A DNA stretch of 64,000 bases from Ammoniphilus sp. YIM 78166 (lineage in GTDB: Bacteria > Bacillota > Bacilli > Aneurinibacillales > RAOX-1). Position 1 is the first letter of the stretch, and each line of letters opens with the position of its first letter. The stretch is from assembly GCF_004522215.1 (NCBI RefSeq), contig NZ_SDLR01000010.1, positions 53,075-117,074 on the forward strand. The letters are read 5' to 3'. Below the pieces are notes generated by a model, which saw nothing but the letters and a program-made list of their open reading frames with translations, ran no database searches and was not told the DNA's origin. Positions 42,421-50,703 of this stretch are shown here, in pieces. A program made the translations under genes and the position numbers.

Positions 42421-43917
42421 TTAATTTCGATATTTTTCTAGTCCCATGTTGAGTTCGCGAGTCTGGGCATATACGTTTCGATATAATCCATACAACTCAT
42501 CATATTTTTGGGCTTGCTCCGGTCGCGGTTGATACGACTTGGAGCGGCGAATAAACTTTTGGGCGCATTCTTCCAAGCTGGAATACCACCCTGAGCCGAC
42601 AGCAGCCAGCATGGCCGCTCCCATGGCTGGACCTTGTTCGCTTTCCAATCGAACCACCTCTGCGGAGAAAATATCCGCTTGCATTTGCAGCCAGGTTTCA
42701 TTCTTGGCCCCGCCGCCAATGGATACGATGGTGTCAATGGACTTGCCGGCCTTTCGCAAAATCTCAATGGACTCCCTCAAGGAGAAGGTAATCCCTTCTA
42801 CCACCGCTCTCGTCGTATGGTCTCGGCCGTGTGCGGCATCCAAGCCAATGAAGCTTCCACGAATCTGCGCATCCGGATGAGGAGTCCGCTCTCCGCTGAT
42901 ATACGGGGTAAAGAGCAATCCTCCCGCTCCTTCCGGAATCTGATCTAAATTCTTCAAAAGCTCCTCAAAGCTGAGTTCCGGGGCAAACGTATTTTTGTAC
43001 CAGGTTAAACTTTGCCCAGCCGCCAACGTGACACCCATGGTGTAGAAAGCATCTGGCTGCCCATGGTTAAAGAAATGAAGCTTTCCTTCCACATCGGTAT
43101 GGCGATCGTCTTCATAGGAAAGAATCACCCCGGAGGTCCCAATGCTGCACAGCGTATCGCCAGGCGAAAGAATCCCAGCACCAATGGCTCCACAGGCATT
43201 GTCGGCTCCTCCTCCGAATACGCGTACCGCAGGCGTCAATCCGCAAGCCTCAGCGATTTCCGGCAACAGCGTGCCTACACACTCGCTGGATTCAACTAAA
43301 GTTGGACAAATCCGCTCCGGAATATCAAAAGCCTGCAGGATATCCACGCTCCATTTTTTCCCTACCACGTCTAGCATTAGGGTTCCCGCGGCATCGGAAT
43401 AATCCATGCCCAGTTGCCCCGTCAAGCGATAGCGCAGATAGTCCTTAGGCAGCAAGAATACAGCCGCTTGCTGGTACAGGTGAGGTTCATGTTCCTTTAC
43501 CCATAGGAGCTTCGGCAAGGTGAAGCCTTCAAGCGCCGGATTCTTGGCTACTTGCAGCAGTTGAAGTCCTAACACTCGTTCGATCTCACGACATTGCGGA
43601 GTAGTACGAGTATCATTCCATAGAATCGCATGGCGAAGCACCTCATGCTGATCATTCAACAATACTAGTCCATGCATCTGCCCGGAAAAGCTGATCCCTT
43701 CTACATCCGCACCCTCAATTCCGTTTTCTTGCACCAGCTGCTGAAGGGCGGCAGTCGTTTGCTTTACCCAATCCTCTGGGTTTTGTTCACTATAGCCCGA
43801 TCTTTCTTGAATTAAAGGGTAGGCAAAGGAGCTCTCTCCGCGCACCTGTCCCTCTTGATCGACCAGCAGCGCCTTCACGCTGCTGGTTCCGAGATCAATT
43901 CCGATGACGTATTTCAT
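42421..43917 (-). CDS. xylB: Xylulokinase
   Basis: 498 aa FGGY kinase. ATPase phosphate-1 motif YVIGIDLGTSSVKALLVD at the N-terminus, MDYSDAAGTLMLDV in the middle, and IVSIGGGAKNETWLQMQADIF of the C-terminal lobe. Phosphorylates D-xylulose from XylA. It follows xylA by 13 nt. Confidence 0.95.
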   Translation of the reverse strand: MKYVIGIDLGTSSVKALLVDQEGQVRGESSFAYPLIQERSGYSEQNPEDWVKQTTAALQQLVQENGIEGADVEGISFSGQMHGLVLLNDQHEVLRHAILWNDTRTTPQCREIERVLGLQLLQVAKNPALEGFTLPKLLWVKEHEPHLYQQAAVFLLPKDYLRYRLTGQLGMDYSDAAGTLMLDVVGKKWSVDILQAFDIPERICPTLVESSECVGTLLPEIAEACGLTPAVRVFGGGADNACGAIGAGILSPGDTLCSIGTSGVILSYEDDRHTDVEGKLHFFNHGQPDAFYTMGVTLAAGQSLTWYKNTFAPELSFEELLKNLDQIPEGAGGLLFTPYISGERTPHPDAQIRGSFIGLDAAHGRDHTTRAVVEGITFSLRESIEILRKAGKSIDTIVSIGGGAKNETWLQMQADIFSAEVVRLESEQGPAMGAAMLAAVGSGWYSSLEECAQKFIRRSKSYQPRPEQAQKYDELYGLYRNVYAQTRELNMGLEKYRN

Positions 43918-43930
43918 AGGCAGACTCCTT

Positions 43931-45247
43931 TTACAGATCTCCCAAAATGTATTGGTTGATTGTGGCTCTTAATAGCTCTAGGCGGCCTGATTCATTCTTG
44001 ATCGTTGGGTTATTGAGGGCATATTGCTCAAGAGACTGAAGTGTTGCTTTTCCGGCAACAACTTCCGCTCCAATGCCTTCTCTGAAGCTGCGGTAGCGGT
44101 TGGCAATGAAATCCTCCAATGCGCGGTCTTCAATTAATTTAGCAGCAACTTTTAATCCTTTCGCATACGCATCCATTCCCGCAACATGTGCGTAGAACAA
44201 GTCTTCTGGTTCAAAGGAGCCACGGCGAACTTTTGCATCGAAGTTAACACCGCCACGGTCAAGACCGCCATTTTGCAGCACTTCGTACATGGTTAAGGTT
44301 GTAGAATAAAGATCTTGCGGGAATTCATCGGTATCCCATCCAAGCAACAGATCTCCCTGGTTAGCATCCAAAGATCCAAGCATGCCATTGATTCGGGCTA
44401 CGCGGCACTCATGCTCAAAGGTATGTCCAGCCAGTGTCGCATGGTTCGCTTCCAAGTTCAGCTTGAAGTAATCCTTTAATCCGTATTTCTGCAAGAACGC
44501 AATCGTCGTTGCCGCATCAAAATCATACTGATGCTTCGTCGGCTCTTTCGGCTTCGGTTCAATCAAGAATTGAGCATCAAATCCGATTTCCTTCGCATAC
44601 TGGATGGCCATGTGGTACAATTTTGCCAGGTTGTCCAACTCAAGCTCCATATCGGTATTCAACAGCGTTTCGTAGCCTTCACGTCCGCCCCAGAATACAT
44701 AGTTTTGCGCGCCAAGCTCTTTTCCGACTTCTAAGCTTTTCTTCAGCTGGGCTCCTACGTAAGCGTAGACATCAGCATTGCACGTCGTTCCTGCACCATG
44801 GGTAAAGCGGGCATTCGAGAACATGTTCGCGGTATTCCAGAGAAGCTTGGTTTTGCTTGTTTTCATATAATCTTTAATCATGGATACGATTACATCTAAG
44901 TTTTTGTTCGTTTCCTGAAGCGTATTTCCTTCTGGTGCAATATCGCGATCGTGGAAGCAAAAGAAAGGAACATCCAATTTCTCATAGAATTCAAAAGACG
45001 CTTCTACACGTGCTTTAGCCAAATCCAACCCGGTGTAGTGGTCCCAAGCGCGGATTGCTGTCTTCCCGCCGAATGGGTCGCTTCCTTCTCCTGTAAACGT
45101 ATGCCAGTAGGAAATGGCAAAGCGCAAGTGCTCTTCCATTGTTTTTCCAGCCACTACTTCTTGCGGATTATAGTATTTAAAAGCAAGAGGATTTCTAGAG
45201 TGTCTTCCTTCGAACTCGATTTTGTTGATAGAGCCAAATGTAGTCAT
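43931..45247 (-). CDS. xylA: Xylose isomerase
   Basis: 438 aa class II TIM-barrel isomerase. Metal-binding segments are IEPKPKEPTKHQYD, NLEANHATLAGHTFEHE and GWDTDEFP. Active-site His lies in FCFHDRDIAPEG. Converts D-xylose to D-xylulose. First gene of the xyl operon. RBS CTGGAGGTAA. Confidence 0.97.
   Translation of the reverse strand: MTTFGSINKIEFEGRHSRNPLAFKYYNPQEVVAGKTMEEHLRFAISYWHTFTGEGSDPFGGKTAIRAWDHYTGLDLAKARVEASFEFYEKLDVPFFCFHDRDIAPEGNTLQETNKNLDVIVSMIKDYMKTSKTKLLWNTANMFSNARFTHGAGTTCNADVYAYVGAQLKKSLEVGKELGAQNYVFWGGREGYETLLNTDMELELDNLAKLYHMAIQYAKEIGFDAQFLIEPKPKEPTKHQYDFDAATTIAFLQKYGLKDYFKLNLEANHATLAGHTFEHECRVARINGMLGSLDANQGDLLLGWDTDEFPQDLYSTTLTMYEVLQNGGLDRGGVNFDAKVRRGSFEPEDLFYAHVAGMDAYAKGLKVAAKLIEDRALEDFIANRYRSFREGIGAEVVAGKATLQSLEQYALNNPTIKNESGRLELLRATINQYILGDL
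45092..45105. promoter_or_regulatory. Candidate cre site inside xylA
   Basis: TGTAAACGTATGCC fits the CcpA consensus TGNAANCGNWNNC and lies about 145 nt into xylA, like the intragenic cre of other Bacillus xyl operons. It encodes the conserved WHTFTG segment, so the match may be partly due to coding constraint. Confidence 0.4.
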
Positions 45248-45272
45248 AGTCTGTTACCTCCAGTATATTTAA

Positions 45273-45291
45273 GTTTGTCTATCGGATGAAC
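45273..45291. promoter_or_regulatory. XylR operator 1
   Basis: GTTTGTCTATCGGATGAAC, an imperfect dyad, identical to the copy at 45351-45369. It lies in the xylA leader, downstream of the predicted start of transcription. Confidence 0.75.
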
Positions 45292-45330
45292 TAAGTTTAT
45301 GTGGATTAAGTCGTGTTGTTCTATACCTTT

Positions 45331-45359
45331 ATCCTAACACACTCTTTTATGTTTGTCTA
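45331..45359 (-). promoter_or_regulatory. SigmaA promoter of xylAB
   Basis: Minus-strand -35 TAGACA (45354-45359), 17-nt spacer, -10 TAGGAT (45331-45336). The -35 is inside operator 2. Confidence 0.6.
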
Positions 45360-45369
45360 TCGGATGAAC
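45351..45369. promoter_or_regulatory. XylR operator 2
   Basis: Exact 19-nt copy of operator 1, 78 nt away. It covers the xylA -35 and sits 8 nt from the xylR -35, so one bound repressor can affect both directions. Confidence 0.78.
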
Positions 45370-45376
45370 AAAGTAT

Positions 45377-45405
45377 TTGCATAAAAAATGATTTCGTTCT
45401 ACACT
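45377..45405 (+). promoter_or_regulatory. SigmaA promoter of xylR
   Basis: -35 TTGCAT (45377-45382), 17-nt spacer, -10 TACACT (45400-45405), 32 nt before the xylR start. Confidence 0.55.
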
Positions 45406-45437
45406 GAATCTAGAATGTTTATATATAGAGGTGAATT

Positions 45438-46610
45438 ATGAAAACAGGGGATCAGTTTCTGGTCAAACAAATCAACAAGTCGATCGTACTGGAGACGGTT
45501 CGCCATCACTCCCCGATCTCCAGATCGCAGGTTTCGGAAATCACGGGGCTTAACAAAGGAACGGTCTCAAGTCTAGTCAATGAATTGATTGAATCCAATC
45601 TTGTACTCGAGATCGGCGAAGGCAAGTCTAGCGGCGGGCGTAAGCCTCTTCTCCTTCTCTTCAACCATCTGGCCGGCTACGCGATTGGCGTGGATATCCG
45701 AATGGATTGCATCTCCTTGGTTCTTACCGATCTTCAAGGCCATATCGTAGAGCGGATCCACTTGCCGCTGCAGAAAAGTAATCAAGAATATGTCGTCGGG
45801 CTATTAATAGAAGGAATTCGCCAGCTGATGGCCCGAACCCCTTCCAGCCCTTACTCGGTTGTTGGCATTGGCGTAGGCGTTCCCGGGATTGTGGACGAAG
45901 AAGGAACCGTTCTTTTTGCACCGAACCTGCAGTGGCGCGATGTTCCGCTCCAGCGCTGGCTTACCGATGAGTTTGGCATTCCTGTGGTGGTGGATAATGA
46001 AGCCCGAGCAGGCGCCCAAGGGGAAAAGCAATTTGGTGCCGGACAAACCTCCTCCAATCTGATTTTCCTGAGTGTAGGGCATGGGATTGGTACAGGCATC
46101 GTCCTTAACAGAGAGCTGTATAAAGGGGAAATGGGGTTTTCCGGGGAAGCTGGCCATATCTCCATCGAATCCAGAGGAGAAGCCTGCAGCTGCGGGAACT
46201 GGGGATGCTGGGAGCTGTATGCATCGGAAAAAGCGTTGCTCAGACAAGCCAACAAGCATGAATGGGGCAAAAAATCCCTGAGCTTAGAGACGCTCCATGC
46301 CCTCGCTTCCAACCAGGATCCTACGGCTCTTGCCCTGTTTGAGCAAATTGGCGAATATCTCGGGATCGGCTTAGCCAATATGATTAATATTTTTAATCCG
46401 GAGTTGGTCGTCATCGGAAATCGAATGGCTTTGGCAGCCCCCTGGATTGAGGATGCCGTTCTCCGTACCGTGGAAAAGAGGGCCCTTCCGTACCATCAGA
46501 AGCGGATGAAAATTGTCTTTTCTCATTTAGGAACAGACTCGACGGTGCTGGGTGCAGCTTCGTTTGCGGTTTCTCAGTTTTTCACGAAAACGAGAGTGCT
46601 GGTGGACTAG
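45438..46610 (+). CDS. xylR: Xylose repressor XylR (ROK family)
   Basis: 390 aa. N-terminal winged helix (SPISRSQVSEITGLNKGTVSSLVNEL, about 21-50), then a ROK sugar-binding domain with GVGVPGIVDEEG and the zinc/ROK signature CSCGNWGCWE. Xylose binding releases the operator. It is divergent from xylAB with identical operators in between. RBS AGAGGTG. Confidence 0.93.
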   Translation: MKTGDQFLVKQINKSIVLETVRHHSPISRSQVSEITGLNKGTVSSLVNELIESNLVLEIGEGKSSGGRKPLLLLFNHLAGYAIGVDIRMDCISLVLTDLQGHIVERIHLPLQKSNQEYVVGLLIEGIRQLMARTPSSPYSVVGIGVGVPGIVDEEGTVLFAPNLQWRDVPLQRWLTDEFGIPVVVDNEARAGAQGEKQFGAGQTSSNLIFLSVGHGIGTGIVLNRELYKGEMGFSGEAGHISIESRGEACSCGNWGCWELYASEKALLRQANKHEWGKKSLSLETLHALASNQDPTALALFEQIGEYLGIGLANMINIFNPELVVIGNRMALAAPWIEDAVLRTVEKRALPYHQKRMKIVFSHLGTDSTVLGAASFAVSQFFTKTRVLVD

Positions 46611-46638
46611 GTAAAGTTCATGACAAAGGAGAATGTTT

Positions 46639-47631
46639 ATGGGATTTGTAAAAGAGGAATTATTCCACGGAGAAAAAGCGATTACCCTCAGTCACGGCAA
46701 CTATCGGGCGACGCTGCTCCCGGATTGCGGGGGAAATCTGATTTCCTTCGTAGATACCGAGGCGGGCTATCAGTTTCTAAGAGAGCCACAGGCTGAGGAC
46801 ATGGAAGACTTTAAATCTAACCCTTTCGCTTATGGAATTCCGGTCCTGTTTCCACCTAACCGGATGGAGGACGGCCGGTTTTCCTTCGAGGGGAAGGTCT
46901 ACCGATTGCCAATCAATGAAGAAGCAAGGAACAACCATCTTCATGGGTTTTTCTATGCGGTTCCTTGGCAGGTGGTAAAAACCGAAGCTAGCCCTCAAGA
47001 AAGCTTCGTCATGATTGCGCAGCAGGTAACCGAAAGCCACCCGGCTTATGCCTACTTCCCGCATACCTTTACGCTGTCTATGCGCTTTAGTCTGTCGGAT
47101 GACGGACTGAGACAGGACGTTCAAGTGATTAATCAGGGTTCTTCGCCAATGCCTTGTCTTCTTGGATTTCATACCGCGATCAATGCCCCCTTTGCCACGG
47201 GTAGCACCCTAGAGGATATGGAGTTTACCCTGACGATCGGGGATCGTTGGGAGGTTAATGATCGCATGTTGCCAACGGGCAAAATTCAGCCGATGTCAGA
47301 ACAGGAAATGCGCATCAAAGGAGAGGGTGTTTCCCCTTACTTCACGAGGCTCGATAACCATTACTCGGCTGAGCCCGTTAAGGGAAAAAATCAAATGGTG
47401 TTGACTGACAAGCGGAAAAACGTACGCCTAGTATATGATGCAGGGTTACAATACAAGCACTGGATGATTTGGAACCGGGATGCCGTTAGCGGTTTTTTCT
47501 GCCCCGAACCGCAAACCTGTATGGTCAACACGCCGAACTTGTCCCTACCGATCGAAACCACCGGCATGATCGTGCTCGGTCCTGAAGAAACCTGGCAAGA
47601 AACGAGTCGAATTTACGTGGAAAAAGCATAA
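46639..47631 (+). CDS. Aldose 1-epimerase-family protein (probable xylose mutarotase)
   Basis: 330 aa galactose-mutarotase-like beta-sandwich. Catalytic-type residues are in NNHLHGFFYAVPW (His) and the C-terminal ETTGMIVLGPEETW (Glu). PVLFPPNRMEDGRFSFEGKVYRLP is typical. Position behind xylR suggests interconversion of xylose anomers (inference). The ATG at 46639 has AAAGGAG 7 nt upstream; a Met codon 6 nt earlier is too close to the RBS. Confidence 0.85.
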   Translation: MGFVKEELFHGEKAITLSHGNYRATLLPDCGGNLISFVDTEAGYQFLREPQAEDMEDFKSNPFAYGIPVLFPPNRMEDGRFSFEGKVYRLPINEEARNNHLHGFFYAVPWQVVKTEASPQESFVMIAQQVTESHPAYAYFPHTFTLSMRFSLSDDGLRQDVQVINQGSSPMPCLLGFHTAINAPFATGSTLEDMEFTLTIGDRWEVNDRMLPTGKIQPMSEQEMRIKGEGVSPYFTRLDNHYSAEPVKGKNQMVLTDKRKNVRLVYDAGLQYKHWMIWNRDAVSGFFCPEPQTCMVNTPNLSLPIETTGMIVLGPEETWQETSRIYVEKA

Positions 47632-47661
47632 AAAGACACATCATCGCGATGTGTCTTTTTT
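47631..47661. terminator. Bidirectional terminator
   Basis: AAAAGACACATC (47631-47642) and GATGTGTCTTTTT (47648-47660) with a 5-nt loop. It serves the epimerase gene and the convergent aminopeptidase gene. Confidence 0.9.
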
Positions 47662-47666
47662 ATTTT

Positions 47667-49046
47667 TTACAAAGAAGGAACTTGGTCCTCATATTCGATT
47701 TCTCGAGGTGCCACTTTCGAACGCTGGAGCGCTGGGGTATCCGGTCTAGCGGCCTGGTAAACGGCAGCTCCTACGATCTGGGCTACATCCAGTAGCTTTT
47801 CTTTGGAAATTTTGTCGAGCGTATCCTGAGGCGTGTGATACCATGGCTCTAATGGAGAATGGATGTATAACGCTGCCGGTATCCCTTGTAGCCAGAAGGA
47901 GTGATGATCGCTTCGTGTCTCTCCTCCATAAGCAGGCAATACCGATAGACGAGCTGCAGCTGAAGCGGTTAAATCGGTTACCGTGTTCTTTTGGCCATCG
48001 CTTGTATACATCACAAGATCTCCTGCATCCTTACTACCTACCATGTCCAGGTTGAATACTCCCTTGATTCTCGCTTTCTCCTCGGCTGAAAGGTTTCGTG
48101 CATAGTAGTCAGATCCGACAAGGCCCACCTCTTCCGAACCAAAGGTGATAAAGCGAAGCTCCGTGTCTGTCGGCATATCCTCAAAGATTCGGGCCATTTC
48201 CACGGTGACCGCAACTCCTGAAGCATTATCATTCGCCCCTGGGGCTAATGGCACGGAGTCATGATGGCTGGAAATAATGATGATATCTCCCGTATCTTTT
48301 TGGGTTGCTGGCTTGGTTGCAATGACATTCTGAGAGGTAACGACCTCATTGGCCGCACCCACCACTTTCAAATTAACAGTCACTTCCCCTTGCTGCAGTT
48401 GAGCGAGTAAGTCATTTCCCTGTTGAAGGGTAATTCCTACGGCCGGTAAAACACCAGATTCTGCGTTCCCTAGTGTACCGTTGAGATCGCCACCTTGATT
48501 ATTGTATATAATCACCCCGACCGCACCATTATTGTAGGCATTGACCACTTTTTCCGCAAAGGAAATGGAACCACGCTGGATCAAAGCGATCTTACCCGAC
48601 AGTCCAGCACTCGCCGCTTCTGCCACGGTACCTAGTCCAGCATAAGCTAAAGGGGCGGTTACATCCCCGCTAGGTGTAAAGGTCATGGTACGTGGTTTAT
48701 AGTCCAATACTTGTCCATTCACACTTAAGGATGTATCGGTTGCTGGCCTCCACGATTCAAATTGAAACTCCTGAACCTCGGTCTTTAACCCGAAGCCCTC
48801 CAATTGATCCTTAATGTACTGCGCTGTATTGGCTTCCTCAATTGTTCCGGATACGCGAGGCGTCTCAGACAATAAACCAATCATGTTATAGATGTTATCC
48901 ACATTGATCTTCTTGACAATCTTGTTGTCGAATGCCTGAACCGAAGGGTTCGATTTGGCTTCTACAGGTTGCTGGGCAAAAGCCACTGTAGCTCCGAACG
49001 TTAAGCTCGCAGCTAAAGTCATAGACAAGAACGGTTTACGCAACAT
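47667..49046 (-). CDS. Secreted M28 zinc aminopeptidase with PA domain
   Basis: 459 aa with a signal peptide ending near VAFA (about residue 24), a protease-associated domain (about 120-215: GKIALIQRGSISFAEKV) and an M28 di-zinc domain: SSHHDSVPLAPGANDNASG (His, bridging Asp), FGSEEVGLVGSDYYA (Glu pair), NLDMVGS and SDHHSFWLQGIPA. Comparable to YwaD of B. subtilis. It releases N-terminal amino acids outside the cell. A consensus CcpA site lies 59 nt upstream. Confidence 0.92.
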   Translation of the reverse strand: MLRKPFLSMTLAASLTFGATVAFAQQPVEAKSNPSVQAFDNKIVKKINVDNIYNMIGLLSETPRVSGTIEEANTAQYIKDQLEGFGLKTEVQEFQFESWRPATDTSLSVNGQVLDYKPRTMTFTPSGDVTAPLAYAGLGTVAEAASAGLSGKIALIQRGSISFAEKVVNAYNNGAVGVIIYNNQGGDLNGTLGNAESGVLPAVGITLQQGNDLLAQLQQGEVTVNLKVVGAANEVVTSQNVIATKPATQKDTGDIIIISSHHDSVPLAPGANDNASGVAVTVEMARIFEDMPTDTELRFITFGSEEVGLVGSDYYARNLSAEEKARIKGVFNLDMVGSKDAGDLVMYTSDGQKNTVTDLTASAAARLSVLPAYGGETRSDHHSFWLQGIPAALYIHSPLEPWYHTPQDTLDKISKEKLLDVAQIVGAAVYQAARPDTPALQRSKVAPREIEYEDQVPSL

Positions 49047-49104
49047 TAGGTTACCCCCAAGCTTTTTTTGTTTAATGATTATCTGTATGAATTATCGCTC
49101 ATTT

Positions 49105-49119
49105 TTGAAAACGCTACCA
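49105..49119. promoter_or_regulatory. CcpA cre site candidate upstream of the aminopeptidase
   Basis: TTGAAAACGCTACCA matches WTGNAANCGNWNNCW at every position. It lies about 60-75 nt before the start codon; the exact promoter is unclear. Confidence 0.55.
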
Positions 49120-49238
49120 TCATACAGATTCACTATTTTTTGGGGAGGAACTAATGTTGCTTTAGTCCTGTTGAGAAAAGAGGGACTAGAACCAAACGAC
49201 TAGCTGGATGTATTAACTTGGGTCATAGTACTTTTTGC

Positions 49239-50032
49239 TTGATTTTTTAAAGAAAGTTGTGGATGGGTACCAAAGCTTAGGCTACCCGCACATTTTCGTA
49301 CGTTTGCCTAATGGAAGGTGTACACACTTTAAGCAATAAATTTTTCATTGCAGTTAGTCCCTTTTCTCTTCTGGCCCGTTCAACAAATCTAAACCAGGCC
49401 ACGTAGCGGTAAAGATACTTCTTCCCGATCGAAAAGAAATGAGAAATCCAGTAGGCAAAATCCCTACACTCATAGAAACCCACCGCTGCTATGGGTGGAT
49501 AGCAGAATACCCAAATATATTGGATGTCCTCTGGATACCTTTCTCTTATATCATCGATAGGGGGAGCTTCAAGCTGATCAAGGACACGAATAATTTTATG
49601 ACGCCAATAAAAAAGGGTCACATAGCTCACCCCCAGGATCATCGCGCTATGCTGAAGAGAGCGGCCTTCTATGATGCATTCTAAAAATTTAATCCATTTT
49701 TCTGGAAAGTGGGTGCCATGCAAAGGGGTATTGGTAAAGTCGTTGAAGGTTCTGCTGCAGTCTTTACACTTATATCGTTGGCGGTCACGATACATGCCGT
49801 ATCGTACAATAGAGAGGCTATTACAGTGGGGACAATGTAGAGTCTTGGTTTGTTTTTGTTCCTTAACAAGACCCAGAAACTGTTGACAGGTTTCCTTATC
49901 CATAAACCGATTAAAAAATTTCTTAAGGCGAGTCAGACTATACATAGCGAACCCCCCTCACGCAGAACATTTGTTCTTATTTTATCACTTTCCTCTCTAC
50001 CTGTCCATCCACAATCTTCTTTAAAAAATCAA
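49239..50032 (-). mobile_element. Internally deleted IS1595-like element, about 794 bp
   Basis: 29-nt terminal inverted repeats at 49239-49267 and 50004-50032 share TTGATTTTTTAAAGAA then TTGTGGATGG, with 3 differences. They flank the transposase remnant. No target-site duplication is seen (CTTTTTGC versus ACTAAAAC), so the insertion is old or altered. Confidence 0.8.
49277..49945 (-). pseudogene. IS1595-type transposase remnant lacking the catalytic core
   Basis: 222 aa. The N-terminal zinc ribbon (LHCPHCNSLSIVRYG...YKCKDCSRTF, residues 36-66) and helical DNA-binding part (to about 130) are intact. The C-terminal end (YRYVAWFRFVERARREK...TYENVRVA) is that of an IS1595-type transposase. The DDE domain expected in between (typically with a DET-Y motif) is replaced by about 45 unrelated residues (from about IDDIRERYPEDIQYIW). 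The element is about 250-300 bp shorter than usual. It cannot transpose alone, although the DNA-binding part could still be made. Confidence 0.75.
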
Positions 50033-50105
50033 ACTAAAACCCCTATGCCCCTGCCCGTCGACCGTTCTTTCATACCCACCAAAAAAGAGTTTCCTTAAAC
50101 TACAC

Positions 50106-50139
50106 AAAAAAGACCCTATCCCTAAGGATAGAGTCCTTT
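50106..50139 (-). terminator. rnpB terminator
   Basis: AAAGAC plus CTATCC pair with GGATAG plus GTCCTTT around a CTAA loop, one mismatch pair; minus-strand T run of six. A second hairpin GGCGGAT/ATCCGCC lies at 50159-50175 before it. Confidence 0.75.
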
Positions 50140-50189
50140 CTACACTATGTATGTGTGTGGCGGATACAATCCGCCATATAAATAACTCC

Positions 50190-50604
50190 GGCAGTAAAGA
50201 ATGCTATAAGCCAGGTTCTGTTCTTCTGGTACTCGTATCGGCAGCCAGCCTGGTACTAGAAGTCGTAGCCATTTAACTATCGGTCTGTGCGACCGATCCG
50301 CCCTTTAAGTTCATTTCCCGCAGGGCGGTGCCCCTACCATAATTTGGGTTGCTCACTCGTGGGGTTTACCTCGTTCCACTTCTTCCGTTTCCGGAAGAAC
50401 TACGTCACTGTGGCACTGTTCAGGGTATTCGCACCATAGCATCCGAAGACACCTTAGGATACTTTCCCCGCCGTCAGCCGGCGAACCGACTGCCCTACCT
50501 TGCGATAGGCACGATCACTCCATGCATCTCAGCACTGGGTGAGCCTGGACTTTCCTCTACCCGACTCGAAGTCAGGCAGCGACTACCCGCATTCCTTACA
50601 GGAT
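50190..50604 (-). ncRNA. rnpB: RNase P RNA, bacterial type B
   Basis: Minus strand. Conserved segments are GAGGAAAGTCCAGGCTC in the 5' part (P3-P4 region), GTGAGCAACCCAAATT-like CR regions, and ACAGAACCTGGCTTAT near the 3' end. Terminal helix P1 forms between GTAAGGAATGC (5') and GCATTCTTTAC (3'). Length about 410 nt, typical for Bacillales type B. It processes tRNA 5' ends. Ends are estimates from P1 and the promoter. Confidence 0.93.
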
Positions 50605-50610
50605 ATCTAT

Positions 50611-50639
50611 ATTTTACGCTTAAACAAAAGCAACTTCAA
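50611..50639 (-). promoter_or_regulatory. SigmaA promoter of rnpB
   Basis: Minus-strand -35 TTGAAG (50634-50639), 17-nt spacer, -10 TAAAAT (50611-50616), about 7 nt before the predicted 5' end. Confidence 0.65.
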
Positions 50640-50703
50640 GTTGTTTCGTGTAATTAATATAACTCATATCGATGAGCAATAGCAATGGTAGTTGCTGGGC
50701 ACT

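Noticed and set aside
49439..49886. Plus-strand ORFs of 71-81 codons inside the IS element
   Set aside because: Antisense to the transposase remnant, without RBS or recognisable product.
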